Of a stretch of 64,000 bases of DNA, positions 11,393-22,168 are shown in pieces. Within the stretch, counting starts at the first letter, position 1; the number at the start of each line of letters is the position of its first letter. The stretch covers positions 28,780,201 through 28,844,200 of the forward strand of contig NC_065571.1 in NCBI RefSeq assembly GCF_937616625.2. The letters are read 5' to 3'. The translations under genes were made by a program, and so were the position numbers. This DNA is from Mercurialis annua (Eukaryota > Streptophyta > Magnoliopsida > Malpighiales > Euphorbiaceae). Below the pieces are notes generated by a model, which made no database searches, was not told where the DNA came from, and saw nothing but the letters and a program-made list of their open reading frames with translations.

Positions 11393-14172
11393 TCTCGTTC
11401 GAGACCAACAAGTAACTAATGTGACCTTCATAATTTTATGAAGGGTCTCGTTCGAAACCTGAAGTTTCGAACGAGACTTTCGTTTATTAGGCTGGTCTCG
11501 TTCGAGACCAGCGTGGGATATCAAGTCCCTATTTTTTTGCCTTTTCTGTTAGCCGATTCCACCCTGATTTCTTCATTATTTAAACACGTTTCCTAAACCT
11601 AAAATCTTCACCACACTTTGAAGTAAACCTAGCCGTCATTATACTCTTGAAATTCCGAAGGAAAACGCTGTAATTCCCTTCTCAAAGTTGCTGTCTCGGT
11701 AAGTTTTTGAGTTCTTAAATCTCAATTTTAGCTGAAAACGACCTCTTCGTATTTTGATTCGTTCTTGACCGTTTCAGAACCGAAATAAGTTCCGCTTCCT
11801 TCCAACGATAGTAGACGCATTAATCTTCGAGACCGAGCTTTGTTTTCGTGAAACGGTACGTTATCTTTTCCGTATCATTCGCTGCCGTTTTGCCGTTTTA
11901 AAGTTAATTTCTGTTTTGACTCTAAAACGATGCTTTCGTTTTTCAATTCGTTATCTAGCCGTTTGGAGATCGAAATCAGTTCCGTTTATTCCCCGTGATA
12001 GTAGACTAGCTCCTCTTCGATTCTACGCTTTTCATTCGCCAAACGGTACGTAGATTATCTCGTTTTAATCGTTGTCGTCTTATCGCTTTATGTTTGTTCT
12101 TAACTGTTAAGGTTTTAGTATGTCACTGCCGAATTCATTCTTTTGTTCTTGACTATGATTTTGGTTATAATCTCTAGGTTGTTATTTTTTAAGCTCTTAG
12201 TAAGTTTGTTAGACCGTTTCAAGTTCTTCTTCGACGCTCTCGGAACGATTAAATCCGATGATGTTCATGAGTTGTTCATGACGTCGATGTCAAATTTTGT
12301 GTTGATTGTGTTGGTGTTAATTTCTGGATTGATGTTGTTGTTAGTATGAGCTAGAAAAACTTTGTTTCCATGTTTGGTTTTATGATTGAAGTTCTTGGTT
12401 GCTATTGATTAAGAATGACGGGTGTAGATTGGAGTTTAGGATTTGAAAATGAAGAAAACGGTGATGTGTCTATGTTTGATTGGCTTGTTTTAATTCTTAT
12501 TGGTTTAAGGGTCTTTTAAGCCACTAGTTTTGTTGATGTTAATTTGTTTAATCCCTTAAAGTACCTTATTAACTGTTATATATTGATTTTAATATTAATC
12601 TACGAAATTGGTTTCGACTTATTATTTTATCAATTTAAATAATATTATTATTTATAATTTGAAATTTACTTTGGGCATTAATATTTTAAATTTAAATTAA
12701 TATTAAATTTATTATAGTTTATATATGATTTTATATGTGACTATACTAAATGAGAATTGGGGATTTCATTTAAATTTGAAAGTTGTTAAATTAGTTATAT
12801 TATTTTTAAGACCTAAAAATAATATTTGGGTTATTTAAAAAAAATTAAATTAATAATTATTAATAATTATTATTTAATTGATAAATTGAATTTTTGGCTT
12901 AGAATGCCTTTGTGATTAAAGTTATATTTTAGCTTTATTTGGTTATTTAATTATTCGAGATATTTTTGCCGATAATTATGATTACTTGGCTTTCAAGCTA
13001 TTGAGTTCATTTTGATATTTAATTTATATTGTTTTATTAAATTATAATTATAAACTTGGTTTATAATTCTGGAATATCAATTGTGTCGGTTTTGACTTGG
13101 GTCACCGACATGTGGTTTTAGCTTGGTCGTTTAATGAAACTCGGCTAACCCACTATTTGAGAAATATATTTTATTTATTAATTAAATATTATTTAATTAA
13201 TATTTTCAAAGTGGATTTTAAAAATATGAACTCAATAGGTTTGATTTTTTTCGGCATTATAATTTATTTGAGGATTGTGTTTCTCTGTAATTTATCTGGT
13301 TATTTAATAGTGCCAGTCTTACGTGGTGTCTAGTAATCTTAAAGTTAGGGGTCGTTCGAATATAAACTTATTTATTATTTTAGACTTGTCGACTGCTCGT
13401 GCTTCGGAGTCTACGCAGGGTTAGCTGTTTGCCAAGATCACGTGGATTATGGATCTGGATTGAAACGAGCTGCTCAATAGGCTTGTATCGAGACTGTGTG
13501 CACTGGTAAGTACTTTGGGAAACGGCAGACTAATGTCTTGCTTACGCTAGTATATATATATGACGAGGATTTGTTCCCATCCGCTCTAGGTTTATCAGTA
13601 TGCTATGCCATACTTACGCTGGGATCATTTCAATACTGATTTTCATAATCATACTATATTAGTATAAACTGTTTTGATTTAAGGGTTTTAAACTTAGTAA
13701 ATGTAAATAGTATTGCGAACTCATCTCAGTATATCTGACCCTGTTGTTTTCCCAAATTTTCCAGGTTTATGATTTGAAAGCTGGTCCACTCCGATTCTTT
13801 TGATTCCTCGGAGGTTTTTATGTTATTTAAACTAGTTACTGTTTTCGAACTCTTTGACCGCAGTAGAACTAGTTTATATATTACTTTTGTCATTACAGTT
13901 TGAGATTGTCGATTTGATCGATCATTTATTATTGGCATGTTTACTCTGGAATATTTTATTATTATATTTAAGGCATGCTGTTGAGCATTCCAGATGTTTA
14001 AGTTATTTATATTAGAACTGTAATATAAATTGCTTGACTTAGGTTGGAGTCTCGGTTGCCCCCGAGCAGTTTTCTGCAGGTTTAAATGTTTATTTGTTTT
14101 CCGCAAGGTTTGCTACGGGTTTTGGTACGACCATACCCATACCCTAGCGCCGGTCACGATTCATGAAATTGG
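11393..14172 (+). mobile_element. Element A left LTR (5' truncated)
   Basis: The satellite runs to about 11392 and is replaced directly by 'ctcgttcgagacc', LTR U3 sequence without the expected TGTAATAT start, so the first part of the LTR is lost. The right part is collinear with the second LTR at 19395-22128 and ends 'ctagcgccggtcacgattc'. The terminal eight bases GTCGTGAC are deleted just before the primer site. Compared with the second LTR it also lacks ~103 bp after 13450 (present at about 21296-21398), with the word GGAT at both deletion ends. An open frame at 13097-13333 is conserved in both LTRs simply because they are copies and is not taken as a gene. Confidence 0.85.
11426..11511. 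promoter_or_regulatory. U3 hairpin cluster of LTR A
   Basis: Three inverted repeats lie within 86 bp. 11426-11443: arms CTTCATA/TATGAAG, 4-nt loop. 11445-11477: arms GTCTCGTTCGAAAC and its exact complement, 14 bp each, 5-nt loop CTGAA. 11492-11511: arms CTGGTCTCG/CGAGACCAG around TT. A partial fourth (TCTCG-TT-CGAGA) sits at the satellite junction. Position near the LTR start places them in U3, where promoter and enhancer elements are expected. The role is inferred. Confidence 0.6.
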
Positions 14173-14177
14173 AAAGT

Positions 14178-14189
14178 TGGTATCAGAGC
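14178..14189 (+). other. Primer binding site (initiator tRNA-Met type), element A
   Basis: TGGTATCAGAGC is the standard plant initiator-methionine tRNA primer site used to start minus-strand DNA synthesis. It follows the (damaged) LTR end by a few bases. A 15-nt hairpin, TTAGTT-TCG-AACTAA, follows at 14191-14205. Confidence 0.85.
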
Positions 14190-14527
14190 TTTAGTTTCGA
14201 ACTAAGGCCAAATTTTTGCATGTTATGTGTTTATCGCTTTAAGGCATGTTAAGTGTTACTGTTGTGTCATAGGATCTATTGCGGAATTAGGATTCAAGTC
14301 TTGTCTTTTGAAACGTCATCATTTGTTTTCAAAACCTTCTACCTTCACCTTTAGGAATGTTTGAGTCGGTCTTATGTGTTACTGATGTTTTATTATGCGA
14401 AGTTATGCTTTACTTTGGAATGTTATTGTTATTACTTTGGATAAATTGTTAATTTCTGAGATATTAAATTATACTTTAGGTGTTGCCATGTGGGCATTGT
14501 TTGAGATTTGTTGTTTCATTCTTAGGA

Positions 14528-16025
14528 ATGAATACTCGTGGGCGTGCTGCAGCTCAGGCTGAGGCTGAAGCTGACGACGCTATGTCGATTGAGGTTGACC
14601 AACATGAACCAGAGGTTCAAGTTGGCAGGGGACGTGCAGGTGGAGTTCAGGCTGGCAGAGGCCGAGCTGGCAGATGTCAGGCTGCTGGAGGCAGAGGTAG
14701 GGGACGTAGTGGTGCAGGCTTTTAGGAACCAGGTGTACCAAAAGCTCCTAAAGATCCATTTGACTTCACAACGTTTCTGGCTGGGATCACTGCACTCCAG
14801 AATAATCAAGTGCAACTGCAGGCGGGACAGATCGCCATGCAGAACCAGTATGCTATGCTACGACAGATTGTGCAGCAGCAGGTACAGCAGGCTGGTGGTG
14901 TTGCAATTGGTGGTGGCGGAACCAGTGACAAGGATTTGGTGTTGGCTTATGCGAGGCTAAAGTCGACTGAGTTTTCGGGCGACGGCAATGCCCTATACTT
15001 TCTGGAGGAAGTTGAGCAGAATGCTCAGAGATTGCAGGCTACTGAGAGGCAGACTCTTATGTTAGTGGAAATGTCCTTAAAGGGTCTTGCAAATGATTAG
15101 TTTCGTAGTGCCATTCGTGCTGAAATGGCTACTATTACTTAGGCGGATTTTGTGACTCGATTCAAGAATTTTTACTTGCCTTTTTCGGTGACTGAAGGTC
15201 ATAGAGACAAATTGCTGGTTTTTAAAAGGGAAGACAGGTCGGTAAACGAGTACACTACTAGTTTGTGAGGCTAAGTCGTTTTGCCCCAGATCTGCAGACT
15301 GAGCAGTAGAGGGTGAACGACATGTATGTGAAAGGTTTAGGCTCAGATTTTATTAGTCTTCTGATTGAGACGAACTAGGAATTTCCTGTGGTAGTGGACA
15401 GTGCCCGTCGGATGGAGACAAATTTACTGCACTTTGGGAAAATGACTGAGACCAAGAAGGCGAGCGGTGTTGTTCAGAGTAGTGGGCAGAAGAGTGGTAG
15501 CAACAGCTATCAGTTCAAGCCTTCCAGTACAAGAGTCAGAAAGGGGGTGGTCGAAAAGGGTATCGGCCGTATTCTCATAGTTCTGGTTACAGTGGGAGTA
15601 GCTGTGGATCTGGTCGCGGTTACAGTGGTACTTCTAGTGTTCTGTTTTGTCATAACTGCAGGCGCAGACATCCGGGACAGTGCCAAGTGGCACCAGGTAG
15701 TTGTTATGCTTGTGGCCAGCAGGGTCTCTTTGCTAGGGAGTGTCCGACATCTGGACAGCATATGTCATCAGCTAGTGTTGCTCAGCCGTTCTTTCAGCAG
15801 CAGAGACCTGCTTTCACTCCTTCGGTGGGGTATTCTCAACCTGCCGCTTGGTTTGGTGGCCAGCGGGGCCGTGGTTCAGGAGGGCGTGGTTTTGGTGGCC
15901 ATGGAAACGGTGGTAAAGGATCGTGTAGTTACAGTTTTTCTCAGGCACCGCAGCATGGACAGGGTCAGGCTAGAGTGTTTGCTTTGACTTCTCAGGATGC
16001 TCGTGCATCAAACGCCATGGTTTAA
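14528..16025 (+). pseudogene. Gag region, element A
   Basis: Starts with an arginine/glycine-rich N-terminal tail (GRGRAG repeats), then the retrotransposon Gag core (DFTTFLAGI, then LKSTEFSG, then VEMSLKGLA at 14760-15095). Core stops fall at 15098 and about 15139. The nucleocapsid-like zinc knuckle CYACGQQGLFAREC at 15702-15743 has the CX2CX4.X4C spacing but leucine in the histidine position, so zinc binding is probably lost. A Gly/Arg-rich tail and RVFALTSQDA follow, ending at a TAA (16023-16025) where element B has CAA. Confidence 0.85.
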
Positions 16026-16478
16026 GGTACTATTCCCATTTCATTTGTAGATGCTTTGGTCTTATTTGATGCGGGTGCAACCCACTCTTTTGTTTCTTCG
16101 AGTTTTGTTGCTAAGTTGGGTGTGACACCATCTAGGTTGTTAGAGCCTTTATCTGTATCTATGCCTTTGTCTGACTGTGTTGTGGTGGACGTGGTTTATC
16201 CGTCTTGTTCTGTGGCTATACATGGTAGAGACCTTAGGGCTGATTTGATTATGCTTGACGTGTTATCTTTTGATGTCATCTTGGGGATGGATTGGCTTTC
16301 ACGCCATTTTGCTTCTATCGAATGTCGAGGGAAGTTGGTTGTGTTTGGGATTCCTGGTGATATGCCTTTTTCTTTCCAAGGGGAGAAGGCGGATGCACCT
16401 AAGAATCTAATTTCGGCGATCAAGGCCAAGTGTATGATGGGGCAAGGGTTGCTAGGCTTTCTTAGCGGTGGTTCGTGA
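16026..16478 (+). pseudogene. Aspartic protease region, element A
   Basis: [12 protein letters not shown] near 16060-16095 is the catalytic loop of a retropepsin-like protease, with D-A-G in place of D-S/T-G, the same as in element [11 protein letters not shown] at about 16267-16296 is the second conserved block. A one-base insertion near 16463 shifts the frame before the reverse transcriptase. Confidence 0.85.
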
Positions 16479-17952
16479 TTTAGAGGCTGACAGTGGTGAT
16501 GTGCATAGTGTTCCGATAGCGAATGAGTTCACTGATGTGTTTCCAGAGGATTTGCCTAGATTACCACCCGATCGAGACATTGAGTTCTGTATCGATGTTG
16601 CTCCTGGAACAACTCCTATTTCGATACCTTCGTATCGGATGGCTCCTGTAGAGCTGAAAGAGTTGAAGAAACAATTACAGGAATTGTTGGATAGTGGTTT
16701 TATCAGACCGAGTACTTCTCCGTGGAGTGCTCCTGTGTTGTTTGTCAAGAAGAAGGATGGGTCTTTTCGGCTGTATATTGACTACAAACAGCTGAACAAG
16801 GTTACTATTAAGAACAGGTATCCTCTTCCTCGTATTGATGATTTGTTCGACCAGTTGGAGGGTGCTAAGTGCTTTTCGAAGATTGACTTGAGATCCGGGT
16901 ATCATCAACTTCGGATTCGAGACGTCGATGTGCCTAAGACTGCATTCAGGACGCGTTATGGGCATTTCGAGTTTCTAGTCATGTCTTTTGGGTTAACTAA
17001 CGCACCAGCAGCGTTTATGGATATGATGAACCGGGTATTCAAGCCATTTCTGGATCAGTTCTTTATTGTTTTTATTGATGACATACTAATTTACTCTCGG
17101 AGTGAGGAGGAGCATGCTTTCCATTTGAGGACGATACTGCAGACTTTGCGTGAGCATCAGCTGGACGCTAAGTTCTCGAAGTGCGAATTTTGGTTGGATC
17201 AAGTTACTTTCTTAGGACACGTGGTGTCAAAGGATGGGATCAAGTTGGATCCGATGAAGATTGAGGCGGTTATGGATTGGCAGAGGCTGAGGTCAGTTAC
17301 CGAGATTAGAAGTTTTCTGGGGTTAGCTGGCTACTATCGTCGGTTCGTGTAGGATTTCTCTAGAATATCTGCACCTATGTCTAAACTGACACAGAAGGGT
17401 GTTAAGTTTGAGTGGACTGACAAGTGCGAGGCGAGCTTTAAGAAGCTCAAAGAGATTTTGACTACAGCTCATGTGTTAGCTTTGCCATCTGGCATTGAGG
17501 GGTTCACTGTGTATTGTGATGCTTCTCGTATCGGTTTGGGTTGCGTTTTGATGCAACATGGTAAGGTGATTACCTATGCTTCTCGCCAACTGAAGAAGCA
17601 TGAGGTGAATTATCCTACTCATGATCTGGAATTAGCAGCTGTGGTTTTTGCTCTTAAGATTTGGAGGCACTATTTGTACGGTGCAACTTGCGAGATCTTT
17701 ACTGATCATAAGATTCTGAAGTACATCTTTGATCAGCATGAGTTGAATCTGAGGCAGCGAAGATGGTTGGAGTTACTGAAAGACTACGATTGTACTATTC
17801 AGTACCATCCGGGTAAGGCTAATGTGGTAGCCGATGGGTTGATTCGCAAGTCTTCGGGCAGTTTGTCCCATATTTCAGAGGTTAGGCGGAGACCCATGGT
17901 TCGTGAGTGGCATAGTTTGTTAGCTTCGCGATACGGATTTCAGGTTTCGTAG
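16468..17952 (+). pseudogene. Reverse transcriptase and RNase H, element A
   Basis: The long frame 16468-17352 contains [16 protein letters not shown], the polymerase block [22 protein letters not shown] and the active-site FIDD at 17071-17082 (F-I-D-D, the usual gypsy form of YxDD). A TAG at 17350 interrupts YYRRFV-Q-DF. The same frame resumes with RNase H: YCDAS with the first catalytic Asp at 17518, then [13 protein letters not shown] and FTDHK, ending at TAG 17950. One DALSRK-type motif at the end of RNase H reads DGLIRK here. Confidence 0.9.
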
Positions 17953-19403
17953 AGAGGTTGTTTGTTGGCACAGCTGCAGGTGCAACCGATTTTGATTGAT
18001 AGGATCAAAGCTTCACAAGCTGAGGATCCACAATTGAAACGGATTATGGATGAGATCCATCTGGATGGGAATTCTGAGTTTGTTCTAGCGGATGGAGTTC
18101 TCAAGTACGGTTCTCGACTATGTGTTCTGAATTCGGATGGTTTGAGAAACCAGATTATAGTAAAAAGCGCACAAGTCAGCTTACAATGTTCATCCGGGTT
18201 CTACCAAGATGTATCATGATCTCAAGGGTACGTACTGGTGGAGCGGAATGAAAAAGGATGTTGTAGAGTTTGTGTCTAAGTGTTTGACTTGCCAGCAGGT
18301 AAAGTTAGAGCATCAGAGACCGTTTGGACATCTGCAACCGCTACCTATTCCAGAGTGGAAATGGGAGCGAATCGCTATGTATTTTGTGGTTGGTTTGCCA
18401 CTACTCGACAGGGGTATGATTTGATTTGGGTGGTATTTGACGGTTTGACCAAGTCAGCTCACTTCTTACCGATCAAGGTTACTTATCAGGCTTCGAAGTT
18501 GGCACAGTTGTACGTCGATCGGATTGTGAGTCTCCATGGTGTACCAGTGTCGATAGTTTCGGACAGAGGTTCAGTTTCACCTCTCGATTTTGGAAGGCGA
18601 TGCAGGAATCTTTGGGTTCGAGGTTGGATTTCAGTACTGCTTTTCATCCTCAGACTAACGGTCAGTCTGAGAGGACTATTTAGACTTTGCAGGACATGCT
18701 CAGGATATGTGTTCTGGATTTTCAGGATAGTTGGGATACTCATTTGCCTTTGATTGAGTTTTCCTACAACAACAGTTACCCTGCTAGTATCGAGATAGCA
18801 CCTTATGAGGCTCTGTACGGGCGCAAGTGTCGATATCCTATTTGTTGGGAGGAGGTTGGCGAGCGTAAGCTCTCGGGAGCAGAGATTATTCAGATTACCT
18901 CAGAGAAGGTACCATTAATCAAGCGGAGATTGGAGACAGCTTTTAGTCGGCATATGAGTTATGCTGATCCGAAGAGGAAAGACATGGAGTTTCGGGTTGG
19001 AGATTTTGTGTTTTTTCGGGTTTCACCTATGAAGGGCGTGCGTTTTGATATTAAAGGAAAGTTATCACCGAGGTATGTTGATCCGTGTGAGATCATTGAG
19101 GGTATTGGAGCAGCGGCGTACAAGTTTGCGTTGCCACCAGATATGTCGTTGGTCCACCCAGTGTTTTACATTTCCATGTTGCGGAAGTGTATTTCTGATC
19201 CTTCTCACGTGATAGTACCGCAGAGTGTTGAGATTGACCATGAGTTATCTTACGAGGAGAACCCTGTAGAGATTGTTGATACATAGGTTCGTATGTTACG
19301 GAGCAAGGAGATTCCGATGGTCAATGTTCTTTGGCGGAACCATTCTGTTGAGGAGTGCACTTGGGAGACCGAGTTGCATATGCGGAGTCGCTATCCTTTT
19401 CTA
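17953..19403 (+). pseudogene. Integrase and chromodomain, element A
   Basis: The HHCC zinc finger has its first histidines frameshifted (near 18165) but keeps C..C at 18281 and 18290. The first catalytic aspartate (expected in MDF) is TAT, tyrosine, at 18380-18382. The second Asp is at 18562 in SDRG and the Glu at 18669 in QSER, followed by a stop at 18681. The frame 18687-19283 carries [12 protein letters not shown], the GPY/F-like module (IGAAAYKFALP) and HPVFYISMLRK. After a TAG at 19284 a chromodomain remnant follows (KEIPMVNVLWRNH and EECTWETE), placing the element among chromoviruses. The coding end fuses into LTR sequence at 19395-19402. Confidence 0.88.
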
Positions 19404-22128
19404 TTAGCCGATTCCACCCTGATTTCTTCATTATTTAAACTCGTTTCCTAAATCTAAAATCTTCACCAAACTTTCAAGTAAACCTAGCCGTCATCATACT
19501 CTTGAAATTCCGAAAAAAAAAACGTTGCAATTCCCCTCTCAATGTTGCTGTCTCGGTAAGTTTTTGAGTTCTTAAATATCAGTTTTAGTTAAAAACGACC
19601 TCTTCGTATTTTGATTCGTTCTTGACCGTTTCAGAACCGAAATAAGCTCCGCTTCCTTTAAATGATAGTAGACTCATTAATCTTCGAGACCGAGCTTCGT
19701 TTTCGTGAAACGGTACGTTATCTTTTCTGTATCAGTCGTTGCCATTTTACCATTTTAAAGTTAATTTCTGTTTTGACTCTAAAACGATGCTTTCGTTTTT
19801 CAATTCGTTCTCCAGCCGTTTGGAGATCGAAATCAGTTCCGTTTATTCCCCGTGATAGTAGAATCGCTCCTCTTCGATTCTACACTTTTCATTCGCCAAA
19901 CGGTACGTAGATTATCTCGTTTTTAATCGCCGTCGTCTTATCACTTTATGTTTGTTCTTAATTGTTAAGGTTTTAGTATGTCACTACCGAATTCATTCTT
20001 TTTGTTCTGGACTATGATTTTGGTTATAATCTCTAGGTTGTTATTTTTTTAAGCTCTTAGTAAGATTGTTAGAGCGTTTCAAGTTGTTCTTCGTTGTTCT
20101 CGAAACGATTAAAATCCGATGATGTTCATGAGTTGTTGATGACGTTGATGTCAAATCTTGTGTTGATTGTGTTGGTGTTAATTTCTGGATTGATGTTGTT
20201 GTTAGTATGAGCTAGAAAATCTTTGTTTCCATGTTTGGTTTTATGACTGAAGTTCCTGGTTGCTATTGATTAAGAATGGCGGGTGTAAATTGGAGTTTAG
20301 GATTTGAAAATTAAGAAGAGGGTGATGTGTCTATGTTTGATTGGCTTGGTTTAATTCTTATTGGTTTAAGGGTCTTTTAGGCCACTAGTTTTGTTGATGT
20401 TAATTTGTTTAATCCCTTAAAGTACCTAATTAACTGTTATATATTGATTTTAATATTAATCTACGAAATTGGTTTCGACTTATATTTTAGCAATTTACAT
20501 AATATTATTATTTATAATTTGAAATTTACTTTGGGCATGAATATTTTAAATTTAAATTAATATTAAATTTATTATAGTTTATATATGATTTTATATGTGA
20601 CTATACTAAATGAGAATTGGGGATTTTATTTAAATTTGATAGTTGTTAAATTAGTTATATTATTTTTAAGACCTAAAAATAATATTTGTGTTATTTAAAA
20701 AATTAATAATTATTAGTAATTATTATTTAATTGATAATTTGAATTTTTGGCTTAGAATGCCTTTGTGATTAAAGTTATATTTTACCTTTATTTGGTTATT
20801 TAAATATTCGAGATATTTTTGCCGATAATTATGATTACTTGGGTTTCAAGCTATTGAATTCATTTTGATATTTAATATATATTTTTTATTAAATTATAAT
20901 TATAAACTTGGTTTATAATTCTGGAATATCAATTGTGTCGGTTTTGACTTGGGTCACCGACATGTGGTTTTATCTTGGTCGTTTAATGAAACTCGGCTAA
21001 CCCACTATTTGAGGAATATATTTTATTTATTAATTAAATATTATTTAATTAATATTTTCAAAGTGGATCTTAAAAATATGAACTCAATAGGTTTGATTAT
21101 TTTCGGCATTATAATTTATTTAAGAATTGTGTTTCTCTGTGATTTATCTGGTTATTTAATTGTGCTAGTCCTACGTAGTGTCTAGTAATCTTAGAGTTAG
21201 GGGTCGTTCGGATATTAACCTATTTATTATTTTAGACCCGTCGACTGCTCGTGTTTCGGAGTCTACGCATGGTTAGCTGTTTGCCAAGATCACGTGGATA
21301 AGCAAGCAGTGAGTTTGTAGTGCTATTTACCGCTTTATTAAGTACCGCATTATATTTTAATATTATAAATGCTTTTGAACTGTTTTTACGGATTATGGAT
21401 CTGGATTGAAACGAGCTGCTCGATTGGCTTGTATCGAGACTGTGTGCACCGGTAAGTACTCTGGGAAACGGCAGACTAATGTCTTGCATACGCTGGTATA
21501 TATATATGACGAGGATTTGTTCCCGTCCGCTCTGTGTTTATCAGTATGCTATGTCATACTTACGCTGAGATCATTTCAATATTGTTTTCCATAATCATAC
21601 TATATTAGTATAAACTGTTTTGATTTAAGGGTTTTAAACTTAATAAATGTAAATAGTATTGCGAACTCATCTCAGTATATTTAACCCCGTTGTTTTCCCA
21701 AATTTTCCTGGTTTATGATTTGAAAGCTGGTCCACTCCGATTCTTTTTGATTCCTCGGAGGTTTTTATGTTATTTAAACTAGTTACTGTTTTTGAACTCT
21801 TAGACCGCAGTAGAACTAGTTTATATATTAATTTTGTTATTACACTTTGAGATTGTCGATTTGATCGATCGTTTATTATTGGCATGTTTACTCTAAAATA
21901 TTTTATTATTATATTTAAGGCATGCTGTTGAGCATTTCAGATGTTTAAGTTATTTATATTAGAACTGTAATATAAATTGCTACACTTAGGTTGGAGTCTC
22001 GGTTGCCCCCGAGCAGTTTTCTGAAGGATTAAATGTTTATTTGTTTTCCGCAAGGCTTGCTACGGGTTTTGGTACGACCATACCCATACCCTAGCGCCGG
22101 TCACGATTCATGAAATTGGGTCGTGACA
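19395..22128 (+). mobile_element. Element A right LTR (5' truncated)
   Basis: The end of the chromodomain coding region joins directly to LTR interior at CCTTTTCT (19395-19402), a word also present at 11540-11547 in the left LTR. So the pol tail, polypurine tract and LTR start, including the U3 hairpins, were removed by a microhomology-type deletion. The rest is collinear with the left LTR and ends in an intact TCGTGACA at 22121-22128. It keeps the ~103-bp segment (21296-21398) deleted from the left copy. Confidence 0.85.
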
Positions 22129-22168
22129 AAGTTGGTATCAGAACTTTAGTTTCGAACTCAGGCCAAAA
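22129..22168 (+). mobile_element. Leader fragment with a second primer binding site after the right LTR
   Basis: TGGTATCAGAAC at 22133-22144 is the primer site (one change from the 14178 copy), followed by the leader 'tttagtttcgaactcaggcc'. A primer site belongs after a 5' LTR, not after a 3' LTR. Its presence here means the right LTR was once the left LTR of another copy or part of a tandem LTR-internal-LTR-internal structure. It joins the satellite at AAAA, a shared word. Confidence 0.8.

Larger units (their letters stand above)
14528..19403 (+). pseudogene. Ty3/Gypsy chromovirus gag-pol, element A (multiply disrupted)
   Basis: The order Gag, zinc knuckle, protease, reverse transcriptase, RNase H, integrase, chromodomain is that of Tekay/Del-type plant chromoviruses. 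The ATG at 14528 opens MNTRGRAAA and is in frame with the next Gag segment. Disruptions include in-frame stops at 14723, 15098, about 15139, 16023, 17350, 17950, 18681 and 19284, plus frameshifts near 15260, 16460, 18165, 18405 and 18585. Most stops are explained by CAG/CAA to TAG/TAA or TGG to TAG when compared with element B, a C-to-T (or G-to-A) pattern expected from methylated-cytosine decay. The first integrase catalytic aspartate is tyrosine and the zinc-knuckle histidine is leucine. The copy cannot be active. Domains are given separately. Confidence 0.92.

Noticed and set aside
13097..13333. 78-codon frame in LTR A, repeated at 20949-21185
   Set aside because: The two frames are alike because they lie in duplicate LTRs. 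Composition is AT-rich and no family is recognised.
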